A stretch of 64,000 bases of DNA from Carya illinoinensis (lineage: Eukaryota; Streptophyta; Magnoliopsida; Fagales; Juglandaceae), in the NCBI RefSeq assembly GCF_018687715.1, contig NC_056758.1, forward strand, positions 37,109,467 to 37,173,466. The letters run 5' to 3'. A program made the position numbers and the translations under genes. Positions 37,591 through 49,521 of this stretch are shown here, one piece after another. Under the pieces are notes generated by a model. It saw only the letters and a list, made by a program, of their open reading frames with translations, did not search any database and had not been told where the DNA came from. Within the stretch, counting starts at the first letter, position 1. Each line of letters starts with the position of its first letter.

Positions 37591-37632
37591 TAAACTTCTC
37601 TTCTTTTGATGAACAAAGACTCTTTTTCCTTC

Positions 37633-37803
37633 GAGAAATGATATTTGCAGTCGTGGTTGTGCAAACGGCGTGCAGTCGTTTTGAAGAAAATGAATTAATA
37701 TGGGACTCACATGAAAAAAATTAACTTTTTAATCGTGGACCCCATTCTTTTTCAAAGCAATTGCGTGGCGTTTGCAATTCCACGACTATATGTAACATTG
37801 CTC
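37633..37803. mobile_element. 171-bp MITE, copy 2 of the GAGAAAT family
   Basis: It begins GAGAAATGATATTTGCAGTC and ends CTATATGTAACATTGCTC, with perfect 9-bp direct repeats TTTTCCTTC at 37624-37632 and 37804-37812. It matches the element at 21080 in length and layout (TATGGGACTCACATGAAAAA here, TATGGGACCCGTATGAAAAA there). Confidence 0.9.
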
Positions 37804-38065
37804 TTTTCCTTCTTTGTTCTCTCCCTCCAACAAAGCACAACTACCTGCACCATGAGACAGACCACAACCTTAGAGAGAATGTCGGCTAGCATGAACTTGG
37901 TGTCCCTTTGTTAGGTATTGTTCAGAGATATAAAGTGGAATGATAGAGTCAGAACTGCAAAGATGGTCACGAATCGACCATTTATGTATGCTTTCACTTC
38001 CAGAATACTGAAACTGGCAGTTGCCAGCGCTATAAAGCCTTAATCAACCACGGCTTTGTTAGATA

Positions 38066-38100
38066 CAGTCGGCGTGCAGTCCACGACTGCACGCCGACTG
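38066..38100. repeat. Perfect 16-bp hairpin with CAC loop
   Basis: CAGTCGGCGTGCAGTC at 38066-38081 is exactly the reverse complement of 38085-38100, with a 3-base loop. The sequence to its right ends in AAAGTATTTCTC (to about 38128), which resembles an inverted GAGAAAT MITE end, so this may be the core of a broken element. Confidence 0.9.
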
Positions 38101-38201
38101 CATTTGCCGACTGCAAAAAGTATTTCTCAATCATAAATGACAAAAAATTAATTGCAAGTATAATTATATATTAATTTATTGTAATCGGATAAAAAGTAAA
38201 A

Positions 38202-39461
38202 TAAAAATACTTGTTGCAACCGTTTGGTTTAACCGGCGTGCAACCGGCTTCCCATTTAATTAATAAAATTTTTTATATCCTTCTCTTCTCTCTCTCTCCA
38301 TTTCGTTTCTTACTCTCTCCCACTTTTTTGTTTCGTTCCTTCTCTCTCTCTCTATCAATTTTTTCCCACTTCTGCTAGAGGGTCTAGTGCAAAGTTGAAA
38401 TTTGAGGCTTCCAAAGACCATGAAGACGAGAGATGAGAGACCCACGAAGACGAGAGACCCAACAACGATCTTGAAGTCACAGATGATGAAGATTTTCGCT
38501 TTGAAGATGTGCCAAAATGGTTGAACTGGAAGTGTTTGAAAGGTAAAATCAATACCAAGTATTTCACCGTAATTTCTCTTTTCATTTCAAAACCCCTAAA
38601 TTTTCTTTTCCTTCGAATAAAATTGAACGGAGAAAAGAAAAAGGATGATGATCTCAGAAATTTGATGGGAGATGTTAGAATGCTTTAGAAGGAAAGCAAA
38701 TATATTGACCAGAGAAAGCTTCTTTTTTTATTTTTCAATTAATGTTAAGATCTAAAACAAATGAGGAAATTTCAGAAAATTTCAGATGAAAAGAAGCTAC
38801 AGATCACGTTTGGAAAGAAAGCTCTGCTCGATCTCGGGTCTGGAAGAAGGAGAGTTTGCCACTCCCACCGTCGTCTTGATGAAATACACCGTTGTCAAGT
38901 TTTTAATATGTACATGGACCATACAAGCTATTTCTTATTCTTCTTATTCTTTTCTTTTGAAAAATGTTAAAAACAAGTTAATGGATGGATTTTGAAATAA
39001 AAGAACTTACAGTGATCTATATCTTTATGCAACTAATTAATGGAAATCCAGAAATAAACTCATCTCCTATTGAGCAGATGGATCTATTTCGAAATAAAAG
39101 GGAAATCCAAAAAAAAAAAAAAATCCGATAGATTGCGAGATGGATCTATTCAAAAAACACAGAATTAGCCCATACAAAAATATGCAGGAGATGGACATGG
39201 AGAGGGAGAGGGAGGGATTACACATTAATCGGAAGGTATAAACAAAAAAACTAGGAAGGTAAACCAAACCCAAGACACTAGACTTGGAAGAAGAAAGAGA
39301 ACGAGAATGAAAAAGAAAGGTTTTTTTTTTTTTTTAATCCTTTGTTTTTCCTTTTTGCCTTGTGTTTTGTTTTTCTTTTTTGTTTTTTTAATTCCACGTA
39401 AGTTCTTACGTACAACCGGTTATCCAACATTTGAATATCTCGGTTGTTTCTAGTAAAGCTG
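38202..39461. mobile_element. Candidate 1.26-kb non-autonomous MULE (possible Pack-MULE)
   Basis: Direct repeats AAAGTAAAA at 38193-38201 and 39462-39470 bracket 1,260 bp. The ends are imperfect inverted repeats: left TACTTGTTGCAACCGTTTGG then TTTAACCGG; right, read inward, TACTAGAAACAACCG then GTTGGATAACCGG. The interior has no transposase. It contains a CT-rich left portion and ORF-like segments near 38416-38550 and 38786-38900 that look more gene-like in composition than the surroundings. Whether those are captured gene fragments cannot be judged by eye. Confidence 0.6.
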
Positions 39462-41004
39462 AAAGTAAAAACAGTACTAATTTAAAATTTAAATATAAAA
39501 AAAATCAGTATTGATATACATATTAGTACGCGACTTTACTTATATATAACAAAACTCTAAATTTAAACAAAGCTATAACCAAATTAGATACAAAAAATAC
39601 AAGAAATGCCATCTCATACTTGGCATGACATTTCACAATCCCATCAATAGTTTCCTCCAAAACTCGATAAAACAATACAACACACAAAGAGGAAACAGAC
39701 CCAGTATTATTCATTTTTTTCTTTAAGATTGTCTTTCAAAGACCATTTCAACCCAGGAGAATTAAGGTTGCAGATTTTGGCTTCGTGGGTCGTCTCGAAG
39801 TGGGTCATCTTTGTGGGAGGGTAGGGCTTTTTGTGGGAATGGAAAAATTTGTGCGATGAGGAAGACGAACGGGAATGAAGGAGCTCTATAATGGAAGATG
39901 AAAATGGAAAATAGGAAGAGTCCGGAAATGAGAAAACGAAGGGGAACGAAGAGCTTTGGGGAAAAATAAAAATTGTGTAGTTTCATTATGCCATGGGAGA
40001 CGCGATTCCCCCGCGGTTCCCCCTCTTAGTTGCCTCAAACATTTATTCTCCTGCTGCAGAAATCTCAAGAGCTCTCCCCCCTTCATACAGAAGCAAAAAA
40101 CCCCTCTTTCTCGCAACTAAAAAGAAAATTAAGAAAAAAAGAAGTGATGAATCAACCAAGTCTTCTTTGATGGCAAAGCTTTGTGGGAAAATGAAGACAG
40201 GACCAGAGTCTTGGGAGCTCACGTCATTTAGAATTCGTTTGTAGGCCTTAAAGTCCTTAAATTATAAATTTTGAGGATTAAAGAATGGAAATAGGGGAAA
40301 ATGCAATGCTAGGCTTAAGGCATTTGGTTATCAATTGATGCTTAGAGTTGAACATGCTTCATTTAGAGTTGTGCAATTTGATTAACTTGTTATAGGAGGT
40401 ATTAGTGCACTAGCAATGACTTATTTATCTTTATCTTTATTTTCAAATTTGAATAAACTTTCCTTAAAATTATCTACATTGGCTTATCTATATCTATAAT
40501 TTTGAATAACTATAAATAGTCATTATTCATCTTTGAAAATGTCATTTTCATTCTTCAAACATTATTTTTATTATTTTTCCTTGTCCAAGTTATAAATTTG
40601 TATGAAATTAGACCACACATAGAGTATGTGTGAATGTTTCTATGTTGATGAATATATATATGGTAGATTGAATTTATTAGACTTGGATATTGAATTTGAC
40701 TTGAATTTATTGCACTATCCATATTTTAGGAAAAAAAAAATATAATAATATTTTTTTATTATTTGGTCAAAAAATACTAATCCAATATAGGAATTTTTCT
40801 TTATCTTCAAAACCAATCTTTAAAAAATGTGATTTTGAAGATGAATATGCATAAACCATTGCTAGTGCCCTTAGAGAGTAAATTTGTGTCGGTAAAGGTG
40901 CTTCAAGAATTGCAGAGGAAGGTTGAGATTAAGGTATTGATTGATTCTTCTCCTATATGACTTTCGTGTTGAAATTGCCAATTGGTTCAAAACCCTAACA
41001 CGAA

Positions 41005-41006
<2 letters not shown>

Positions 41007-41077
<71 letters not shown>
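41007..41077. repeat. (CT)n microsatellite, about 35 units
   Basis: A 71-base CT tract in intergenic DNA, followed by a C-rich stretch. Likely length-variable. Confidence 0.95.
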
Positions 41078-41079
<2 letters not shown>

Positions 41080-43246
41080 CGCCCCCCTCTCTCCCTGCAC
41101 CAACATTGCAAAACTCATTTCAAAATCAATGGAATTTGGTGGCTAAATGACTATTGTGTTCTCTTATAGCAACGAACCTTGGTGGTTGACGCCATTGTGC
41201 GGTTGTGGTGACAAATAAACTTGTGTCCTGCGGGGGTTCTAAGTTTCAACAAAATAGAAACCATTACTCTTAATTTTATCTGGTGTGATAACTCTTTTCA
41301 TTTTTGTGTGAAATTGCTGACATAGCAGGATTTTATTGAAGGCTGTTAAAGGCTTGGTAACGGATGGACCATTCTAAAGCGTTTTTCTTGTTATCATATG
41401 TTCTAGTCCATAAGTGCACCTATATTGACCCTTAAACCAGCTTTTAAATTAAATTTTGATTAGAGGTATAATCGTTTGAGTTTGATTTGGGGGTTATAGT
41501 TCAGAATTTTGCCCTATCATTTTTATCGGTTCAAGCCGTTAGCTATCGGTCCGGTCAGTTCATTAATATTTTTGTTGACAAAAAAATTAATATTAAAAAA
41601 TAATTAAATTAGTAAAATTAAAATTAAGTAATTTCTTTAACATTATATATAAAGTTAATGAATACTAAATAATTTCATTGTATACATAGTAGGGCTGAAA
41701 ACCGATACTATCATTGCGGTTTCAGTTTCAAGTCGGAACCGCACTAGTAGTTTTTTAAGGGGGTGGTGTCGACTGAAACCCGCCGACAAGGATATAGAGA
41801 ACCGGCCTGAATCTTATAGCCGGCACCAATCGATTCCACGGTTGATCCGTTGGTTGCTAACCCATCTCTAAACTCACATCACAAATTCAAAACAAATCAA
41901 CTAACATTCACAATAAATTTACAAATTTACTACAAAATCACAAATTCATAACAAAAATTTAGGATGAGAGGTAAACAAGAGAGATGAGAGGAGAAAGATA
42001 TAGGTGATGGATGTTACAGAGAGTTCGGCCTCGAAGAGATGTTTCATAAAGGAAATATCTCAAAGAGATGAGAGACAAGCCGAGGATGATATAACTCAAA
42101 GAGACGAGGGACATGCCAAACTCCAAGCAGCATGAAGGAGGAGGAGAGAGGAGGGTTGCAGCGCAACATTGCAATGAGAGAGAAGAAAGAAAGAGATCCA
42201 TCGAGATAAAAAGAATAGGAAGGGATTATTAAAACCTAGAGCTAAACAACGTACTAAACGACTTCATTTCACTTATATATATAAATATATATTATACATT
42301 TGGTGTTAAAACTAAGCCGTTTAAATTACTTAGGTGAAATAACGTCATTTTATCTATGATATATATCTATATATATTATTGGCTTGTTCAATTGTTTAAA
42401 CTTGGTTCAGATCGGGACCAAGCCAACTGATGTCAGTGTCTTATATTTCTTACCAATGGCTGATAAATTCTCCATCAATTCCGGCTAGTTCCTATCAGTG
42501 GCAGTTGGTCTCATCTACTCATGTATGCCCTTTATATATAGTCAATGGTGATCCATTAGATGAAAATTACATAATTAACTTATATATAAAATAATATATC
42601 ATACATAAGGAATATTTAAAAATATATATACTTGTTCAATCGACTTCGTTCCGGTCCAATCTAAAAAGACCACATTTTGAAACCGATCAATAAAACTATC
42701 GTGATAGTCTTACAACTTTAAATTTGACAAAATAAAGTTGCGTTTAGATGTTGAGTTGAGCTGAAATTTTTATGAATAGTAGTAAGTTGAGTAGGTGGAG
42801 TGAGTTATGTGTGGTCCATATGAAATAAGTTTAAATGTATTTAGATATTAAGATAAGTTTAATATTATTTATAAAAAATTGAAAAAATATTATGGGTTCT
42901 ATATGTAAGGAAGTTTTGAGTTGAGATAAATTTAATAATTTGATAGTTGTGTATTTATATGTTAGACTCAATTAAAGTTAGACTGAATTAAGTTGATCTC
43001 AACTTAATTGATCTTATTCTAACTTCAAGCTGCAACATCAAGCTCTAGAATATTAGAGAATTGTAACCTTAATTAATGTTTTCCTTGTTTTTATTCAATA
43101 GCACATCAAGAATAAAATATTTCCCTTTTTTCTGTCCCCCTTTATTTACCGTTGTATATACTGCACACATTCTCAACTCTAATTTTAAACTGATTGACGT
43201 TGTTTTTCTCGAATGAATTTTTTAGAAATATGATAATTAAAAAAAG

Positions 43247-43415
43247 AGTTTTGCTATATATAAGTAAAGTTACGTACTAATTTGCGTATTAATACTGATT
43301 ATTTCATACTTAAAAGTTAAATTAGTACTATTTTCAATAAAATATATTTTTTAACTAATCACAATAAATCAGTATACATATTAATATATAAGTGTATTTG
43401 TAACTAGATTTTTTC
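43247..43415. mobile_element. Probable MITE
   Basis: Inverted arms are visible: AGTTACGTACTAATTTGCGT then TTAATACTGATT on the left, and AATCAGTATACATATTAATA then GTATTTGTAACT on the right. Flanks TTAAAAAAAG and TTAAAAAAG are nearly identical, but the A-run makes the target duplication uncertain. Confidence 0.5.
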
Positions 43416-44083
43416 TTAAAAAAGTACGCTTAATCGAGACATAGTATAAAAAGAACAAAAAAATTAATGAAAGATAAACTAAGAATAAGAAAATAATATT
43501 TATATAAATTGGACTAAAATTGAATTAATAGAGATACCTATGATACTGCGCTAAAGATAGGTGCTATAAATTAGAGAAAAATGAAATTATTAACTAAAAA
43601 GTAAAAACTTAGGAAATGCCTTACGCAGCTCTTTTAAATAAAAAAGCAAATCACGACTTGACAAAATTAAGAAAAATATCTTGTTCTTTTAAAAAAAAAA
43701 TCAAGAAAATATCTTTTAGAATATAGATTTTCCTCCTCTTATTTTTTTTAGTCATGATTAGATAATAAAAATATTTCATCTCAGTATAATTTTTCTAAAT
43801 TTTTATATAAAATATAATTTTTTAAAATTTTAAAATAAAAATAATATTAAAAAATAAGATTTTATTAAACGACATACGCGGCACGCCAATGCGCACACAC
43901 ACCGGGACACGTCACAAGCGCACCGACCACCTTAAGAAAAGGATAATCTCCCCTCCCTCCGGAGTCCGAGTCCCCAAACCCCAAAACTCCCACCCCCAAC
44001 CGCAACCCCTAGCGGGAATTCGAAGCTAATCAGTAAGCTCCAACGCTTTCTTTTGGAACGTTTTGTTGAATACGGACGCGAGC

Positions 44084-46900
44084 ATGATGTGGGACGAGTG
44101 GGACGACAATGTAACTGACCACGAACAGCCCGACCAAGATTCCCACCTTAATTTCGATTTTCTCTCTGCCCTGTCTAAGCCGAAGGTATACGTGCGATTC
44201 CACACCTTTATGTTTCTTGTTTAATCTTTTGTTTTAGGTTGTAAATTTATATTTGTGTCGCAGGATTACTACAAGATATTAGAGGTGGATTATGATGCTA
44301 CGGACGATGCCATTCGATCCAATTACATTCGCCTAGCGCTAGTATGTGTTTTAGTTTGCTATTTTAATTGTTGTCGAAACGCGATTTTACCAATTAGGCA
44401 CCCAGTAATTCGCCCCCGGCATTGCTTTGTGCAGAAATGGCATCCGGATAAGAAAAAAGACCAGGACAGCGCGACTTCCAGATTCCAAGAGATAAACGAG
44501 GCCTACCAGGGTGATCCATAGCGTTTGACTATTTCAAGCTCATTTTATTTTGTTTCCTCTTCGTTTTTTGTTTGTTTCTGTATTTATTACCAGCATGATT
44601 TGTTGTGCGTATGTCTATGTTGCTTACTCTTACTGGTCACCATACTGATTACTTCATGCTCACCTCTGTATATTGAGGGGCATTTTGCTTTTGAACCGTA
44701 TGAGAGGTGCTTAGATATATCGTGGAAACAAATAGGTCCTGTTTAGTATGTTGGTATTTTTAGGGAGCTATAAAAGCAAAGTAGGCATATGTTCCTTTAG
44801 CTTTGCACATGGTGGTTCTCTTTCTTAATAAGGGGATTATGCACTCCACATACCATTAAGAAGTAATATTATCTTTGAAAAATTGGGGTGATAGTGCCAT
44901 GTTGGCACGATTCATTGTGTTGGTGGGATATTTGCTTGACAATGCAATCTCCACAGACATGCATATTTTTCTTTATTTGATACGTATTACCTTTGTTAAA
45001 TAAGCACTGGCTTTGAAGATGATGGAATAATTTGACAAAACCCAGTTGTAAATTTAGGGAAAGAAAAGGCTTTTCTAGATGGGTTTGATTTCTGCAAATA
45101 AAAGCCTTGACGGTCGGTGTTTATCTCACTTGAGCCAGGTAATAGTTGATTATCTGGAGATTATTGATTTCCTTGCATAAAAGGATCAAACTTGAACTTT
45201 GATCTGGGATATGATTCTCCTTGCGGCATTATTTTGTCTATTGCCCTGCTTCCTTGAGATGCAAAGCGTAAGTGTTCCAGGAAGAATCTTTTGGAAATGA
45301 CATGTAAACTGGAATAACTGAAGGAGAGACAAAAAGAAAAAGGAGAGACAAAGATAAAGATACAAGTGAAAAATGGTAGGAGAACTATGCGGAAAATGTG
45401 ATTTCATGGTGACAGAGACATTGCAGAACTTTCTTGTGTACTGTGCTTTCAATAATTCTTACGAGTGTTCTAGGTGCTGTCAATTAGTATATGAATGTTC
45501 TAGGTGTCTCCTTCATGTTTCCTAGGGGACTTCCCTATCTAAAAGGACCCATTCCCTTTTTTTTTTGATAAGTAAAAGGACCCATTCCCTTGCCAAACAA
45601 GTTTTCTAGGAAGCACCTTTTGGAGATTTGTTTCCTGTAATTATGTCTTTGAATCTTCTAAACGTCATGCCTTCAGTGTTTTTAAAATAGCTCTCTTCAT
45701 GATTTTTAAACTTTTTTAAAAAAAATATTTTTTCTGTAATTGCTTCCCAGCAAAATAAAGGAGCAATTAAGTTAGATTGTGGCTGCTACTTATATCCATA
45801 TATTAACTCCATAGGCCAATGAGCCAATTGGTCTAATGGCACCACCCTCCTTGTGATAGGCATGGGGGAGTATCAAGACTTGCCTCTTGGGTTCAAATCC
45901 AGTCAAGAATAGGTTGGGAGGAGTTTGGAAGCGTGAGTGTTTCCCCTATTGTGTGGCTCAATGGCCACACTTTCAGAGAAATTTGGGTAGCTTGGATTGA
46001 TCTGGGTGGCTATGGATGGAGACTTTAGCTGCACATTGATATCAAAATGAAGAAACTGGCCTGGCCTGACTCCATTGCCATCACTAGCTGATACCTATTT
46101 AAGTAAAATGATTATTTTAGGATGAAGATGGTACATGTTGAATGCTTTGTTGCAGAAAAGTAGCTGGCCAAAGGGAGGTGGTTGAGGCAGGACTTGTGAG
46201 CCTCTCTGATCACTTGTGATTTGATTGTAAAGATTAATTCTTGAAGGCATGCAATGTGGAACAGTATCTGTAGCCAAAATGGTTTCCATTAGGCCTTTTG
46301 AGTTGACCAAGGTCTGAGATTTTGCGTGCTTCCTTTTCTTATAGAACTCTATTTAAAGAAAACATTGACTTGTGTATGTATACGAAGCCCACTCAGATGT
46401 CATGACCTGGCATTTCGGTCCCCGCATATACCTGTTTGATCCTACTGTTCGATTGTGCCACAAAATAGGTTGCTTGGCTAAACTGAATATTAACATGATT
46501 TTGGTTGATTAAGATAATAATTTACCAGCTGATACTAAGTTGTACAGTCGTTTTTGTTTTTGGGCTTATGTTGATTATTAGAATAAAAAAGAGAGAAAAT
46601 CGTAGTAGGTGACAACAATCAATGTGCTACAAATTATGTCTAACAAGGTTTTTTTTTTTTTAAACAGTTTTGAGTGATCCTGCCAAGAGGAGAGAATATG
46701 ACAAGAAAGGAATGCTATATGCCTATGATTATAATATAATCGTAAGTATTTCTCCGCTTGCTCTGCACTGAAAAATGATTCTTTTCACTTTATCTTTGCT
46801 TATGTGATTTTATGTTCGTTGGCTGCAGGAGTATCTCCACCGTTACAAAGGTCTTATATTGACATGCAATGGTCTTGGGATAAAGCATTCAATATGGTAA
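44084..46900 (+). CDS. Small J-domain (DnaJ-like) protein, 133 aa
   Basis: Five exons join in frame: 44084-44185, 44264-44341, 44435-44510, 46668-46741 and 46829-46900. An acidic leader ([20 protein letters not shown]) is followed by a J domain from about residue 35 to 100: [20 protein letters not shown], then [10 protein letters not shown] with the HPD motif at residues 63-65, then [20 protein letters not shown]. The short tail ends [16 protein letters not shown]. There is no Gly/Phe region or zinc finger, so this is a class III (type C) co-chaperone that would stimulate an Hsp70 ATPase. No signal peptide is evident. Intron 3 is about 2.2 kb and holds a SINE-like sequence. The stop codon overlaps a strong splice-donor sequence. 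Two ATGs are adjacent (44084, 44087); the first is used here. Confidence 0.88.
45815..46060 (+). mobile_element. Probable tRNA-derived SINE fragment in J-protein intron 3
   Basis: Pol III-type boxes occur in order: A-box-like TTGGTCTAATGG (about 45828-45839) and B box GGTTCAAATCC (45890-45900). They are followed by a body that does not fold as a tRNA. No target duplication or tail was found, so the borders are approximate. It resembles the SINE at 32254 only in the boxes. Confidence 0.5.
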
Positions 46901-47946
46901 GCGAGACAATATGCACAGATTTCCTTCAGTACATCTTGGACAAACTTTCATGGTGCCTGCACATATTTGCCAACACTTCAACTTCAAGCAGCATAGCTGG
47001 CGAGAAGCGGAAGGGGGGTGGGCTGTTAATATCATGTTATGCTTGTGTACAAACGGAAAGCTCTCCAACATGTTGTAACATCTTTTCCCTACCCATTTAC
47101 ATATTCTTAGAGCTCTGCTGACTATATATACCCTTTTATATACTGTCGCTGTGGAGGAATGGATTATCTTCTATTAGCTTTTATGCCAATGCATCTAATT
47201 CGGAATATATTCGAACTAATAACATCACTATTGAACCATCGTAGCACCCATGTAAGAGGAAAATAATAATAATAAAAGATGACATTTTGTAAATTGCTGG
47301 TCTTCCCAGTTTCCGTTTAAATGGGTGTTGTGGCTTTGCAATTATTGCTTTCATGGTAGGGATTTTGTTTGGTGGATACATCGTATTTGATGCTCACGAA
47401 TGAGGACTACCAAGTATAAAGGGAATGGAACCATCTCCTAGTTCTATCAACGTGAATCTATAGTCATATCTTCGATGATTCGGTCTATCATCTATTTACG
47501 AATGTCACGACATACTAAATACTTTGGAATCATTACCATGATTCTGCATCTAAAACACAAGAACGTTGATTCAGAACTCTAAAATGGTCTGAACTGAGTG
47601 TGGAATTTAATTTGTCTGAGAGGCTTCCAACATTGAAGTGGAGAATGACAGAATGCTCTCAGCATGCTAGCAAAGAGGATGGGGCTGCATGATCTCTCAT
47701 GAGAGCCTAGGAAGCCTGTGATTGGGAGCGTGGAAAGGAAACACAAAAACTGCAAGCTTCTCTCATTGCTTACATAGCTTGTTTTTGACAGTATCTCGTT
47801 GCTTAGACAACTATTTTGAATTTCAGAAAACCTACCACCTCATAATACATGATAGTTTCTAATCTATCATTGATTCAATTGGGTCAAAGTGAAGGATATA
47901 TTGTTTTTTTTTTTTTGCTTCGAAATTTGACAAGATAGTTGTGGAA
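46901..47946. other. Convergent intergenic region
   Basis: Presumably the 3' UTRs of the J-protein and PPR genes. No further gene or clear repeat seen. Confidence 0.5.
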
Positions 47947-49521
47947 TCAAAGCTCTCTAACAGTCAATTCATCGAGCAGTTCAAATGTAGATAGCAACTT
48001 TCTTTCTTTGCAAATCAATTCCAGCACATGAGCCCACGAGTCAGGCTCTGGTTTAAAACCCATCTCCATCAATTCAAACATTGCGACAGCTGCATCATCC
48101 ACCATTCCAGCTTTACAAAGACGAACTAGTAACTCGTTTGAGGTTGCATAATGTGGCAGAAAGCCCCTACCCAGCATCAGATACAACAACTCCGTGGCTT
48201 TTTTCAACTCACCTTTTTGGCACAAGAAATTCAACACAATCCTGTAACTAGCTTTGTTTAGATAAACACCATCGCAGGGCAGTTTCTCAAGCATATCAAG
48301 AGCCGTCTCAAACCTACCTTCTCTGCACAGCCCTCCAAGTATCACATTGAAGGTCACGGAATCAGCTTTGCATTCTTTTTCTTTCATCTCTTCGAGCAAC
48401 TCCGTAGCTTCATCGACTTTTCCAGCCCTACAGAAACAATTAATTAAAGTCGAGTAGCTAATTGTATCGGGTTTCAGACCGAAGCTCTTCATCTCATCAA
48501 AAACTTCTTTGGCCTCTAGCAGTTTTTTCTCCTTACAAAATCCATTCATCAGGGTTGAGTAATTGAATACATTAGGATTGCATCCATTTTTCCTCATAAA
48601 TTCCATCATCTTCCTAGCACGATCAACTTTTCCTGCACGGCAGAACCCATTGATCAAAACATTGTAAGTTAGGGCATCAGGTAAGATCTGCTCCTTTGAG
48701 ACCATTTCCTCGAACAGATCAACTGCTTCTTTGAGTCTTCCACTTTCACAAAGGCCATCCATCAGGGTTGAATACGTAATCAAATTAGGATGGGAAATCT
48801 TTGATTTTTTCATTTCATTGAAAACTTCGAAGGCAGATTCAATATTCTTGTTCTTACAATGGTGTTTAACCATGATGTTAAAAATGCAAGAATTTGGATT
48901 CAATTTGAGCCTCTTCCTTGAATGCAAGAGAAACTCTCGTGCTAAATCAATCCGGTTTGATTCAACTAGGAGATTGAGACATGTGCTGACGGCTTTGAGA
49001 GAGGGTTTTTCACGAACAACTGGCTGGATTGCATGGAACATCTCGAGCACTCTTTCATGCAGAGAGGATTGTGAAAAATGCCTCATGAGATTAAGGAATA
49101 TACCTTCATGAAATTTGCAAGTTTCGTAAGTCATTTGACGAAGAACCGCATCAACAGCCTGAAACTTCTTGGACCGGGCAAGCTTCTCGAGGATAGTTGC
49201 ATAAGTGGCACTATTGTGATTAAAACCCTTTTGCTCTGTCACGGTGTTGAATATTCCCAGGGCACGTTGTGGATCTCTCTCACGTTTGATTAAGTTGATG
49301 GCAAATTCATGAGATATATACTTGTGCTTCCTTTGAGATTCTACCATGGCAGTAATAGATTCTGTTGGAGGGTCTGGTTTGGTCAAGGTGGCTTTTGACA
49401 ATCGAAGAGGAGAAATCCATGGAAGTGAAGACAGCGGTGCTGAAGGAGGTGAAGTGGAGAACAACCGGTGCCTGCTAAAACATACTGCCACAAATTTCAC
49501 GAATACTGTTGGGGTTTTCAT
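47947..49521 (-). CDS. P-class pentatricopeptide repeat protein, 524 aa (At5g18475-like)
   Basis: An intronless ORF, usual for plant PPR genes. The N-terminus (MKTPTVFVKFVAVCFSRHRL then FSTSPPSAP) is Arg/Ser-rich without acidic residues, which suits a mitochondrial presequence. From about residue 85 to the end there are some ten tandem ~35-residue PPR motifs, for example HPNLITYSTLMDGLCESGRL, LPDALTYNVLINGFCRAGKV, NPNVFNYSTLMNGFCKEKKL, KPDTISYSTLINCFCRAGKV and KADSVTFNVILGGLCREGRF. There is no E, DYW or SMR extension. PPR tracts bind single-stranded organelle RNA and act in RNA stability, processing or translation; the target here is unknown. The text, including the EFAINLIKRERDPQRALGIF opening, resembles Arabidopsis At5g18475 as I remember it. 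Divergently arranged from the 14-3-3 gene, 1.76 kb apart. Confidence 0.93.
   Translation of the reverse strand: MKTPTVFVKFVAVCFSRHRLFSTSPPSAPLSSLPWISPLRLSKATLTKPDPPTESITAMVESQRKHKYISHEFAINLIKRERDPQRALGIFNTVTEQKGFNHNSATYATILEKLARSKKFQAVDAVLRQMTYETCKFHEGIFLNLMRHFSQSSLHERVLEMFHAIQPVVREKPSLKAVSTCLNLLVESNRIDLAREFLLHSRKRLKLNPNSCIFNIMVKHHCKNKNIESAFEVFNEMKKSKISHPNLITYSTLMDGLCESGRLKEAVDLFEEMVSKEQILPDALTYNVLINGFCRAGKVDRARKMMEFMRKNGCNPNVFNYSTLMNGFCKEKKLLEAKEVFDEMKSFGLKPDTISYSTLINCFCRAGKVDEATELLEEMKEKECKADSVTFNVILGGLCREGRFETALDMLEKLPCDGVYLNKASYRIVLNFLCQKGELKKATELLYLMLGRGFLPHYATSNELLVRLCKAGMVDDAAVAMFELMEMGFKPEPDSWAHVLELICKERKLLSTFELLDELTVREL

Larger units (their letters stand above)
34433..44083. other. 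Gene-poor, AT-rich intergenic region with many small transposons
   Basis: No ORF here resembles a plant gene family. Recognisable content is the PGI1 promoter side (34.43-34.8 kb), MITEs at 35664, 36383, 37040 and 37633, a hairpin at 38066, a 1.26 kb element at 38202, a (TC)n tract at 41007 and dispersed AT-rich repeats. Between 41.4 and 42.7 kb there are several CGGTTC/ACCGG-rich phrases that look repeat-derived but could not be bounded. The last ~150 bases before 44084 are GC-richer and probably promoter or leader of the J-protein gene. Confidence 0.6.

Noticed and set aside
39993..40244. 83-codon plus-strand ORF
   Set aside because: Lysine-rich and without family resemblance or splice support; not enough to call a gene.
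40941..41150. 69-codon ORF with Ser-Leu repeats
   Set aside because: Translation of the CT microsatellite.
45890..45900. B-box-like GGTTCAAATCC as a tRNA gene
   Set aside because: No acceptor stem or anticodon arm can be built; a SINE head is more likely.
48731..49111. 126-codon plus-strand ORF
   Set aside because: Antisense shadow of the PPR gene.
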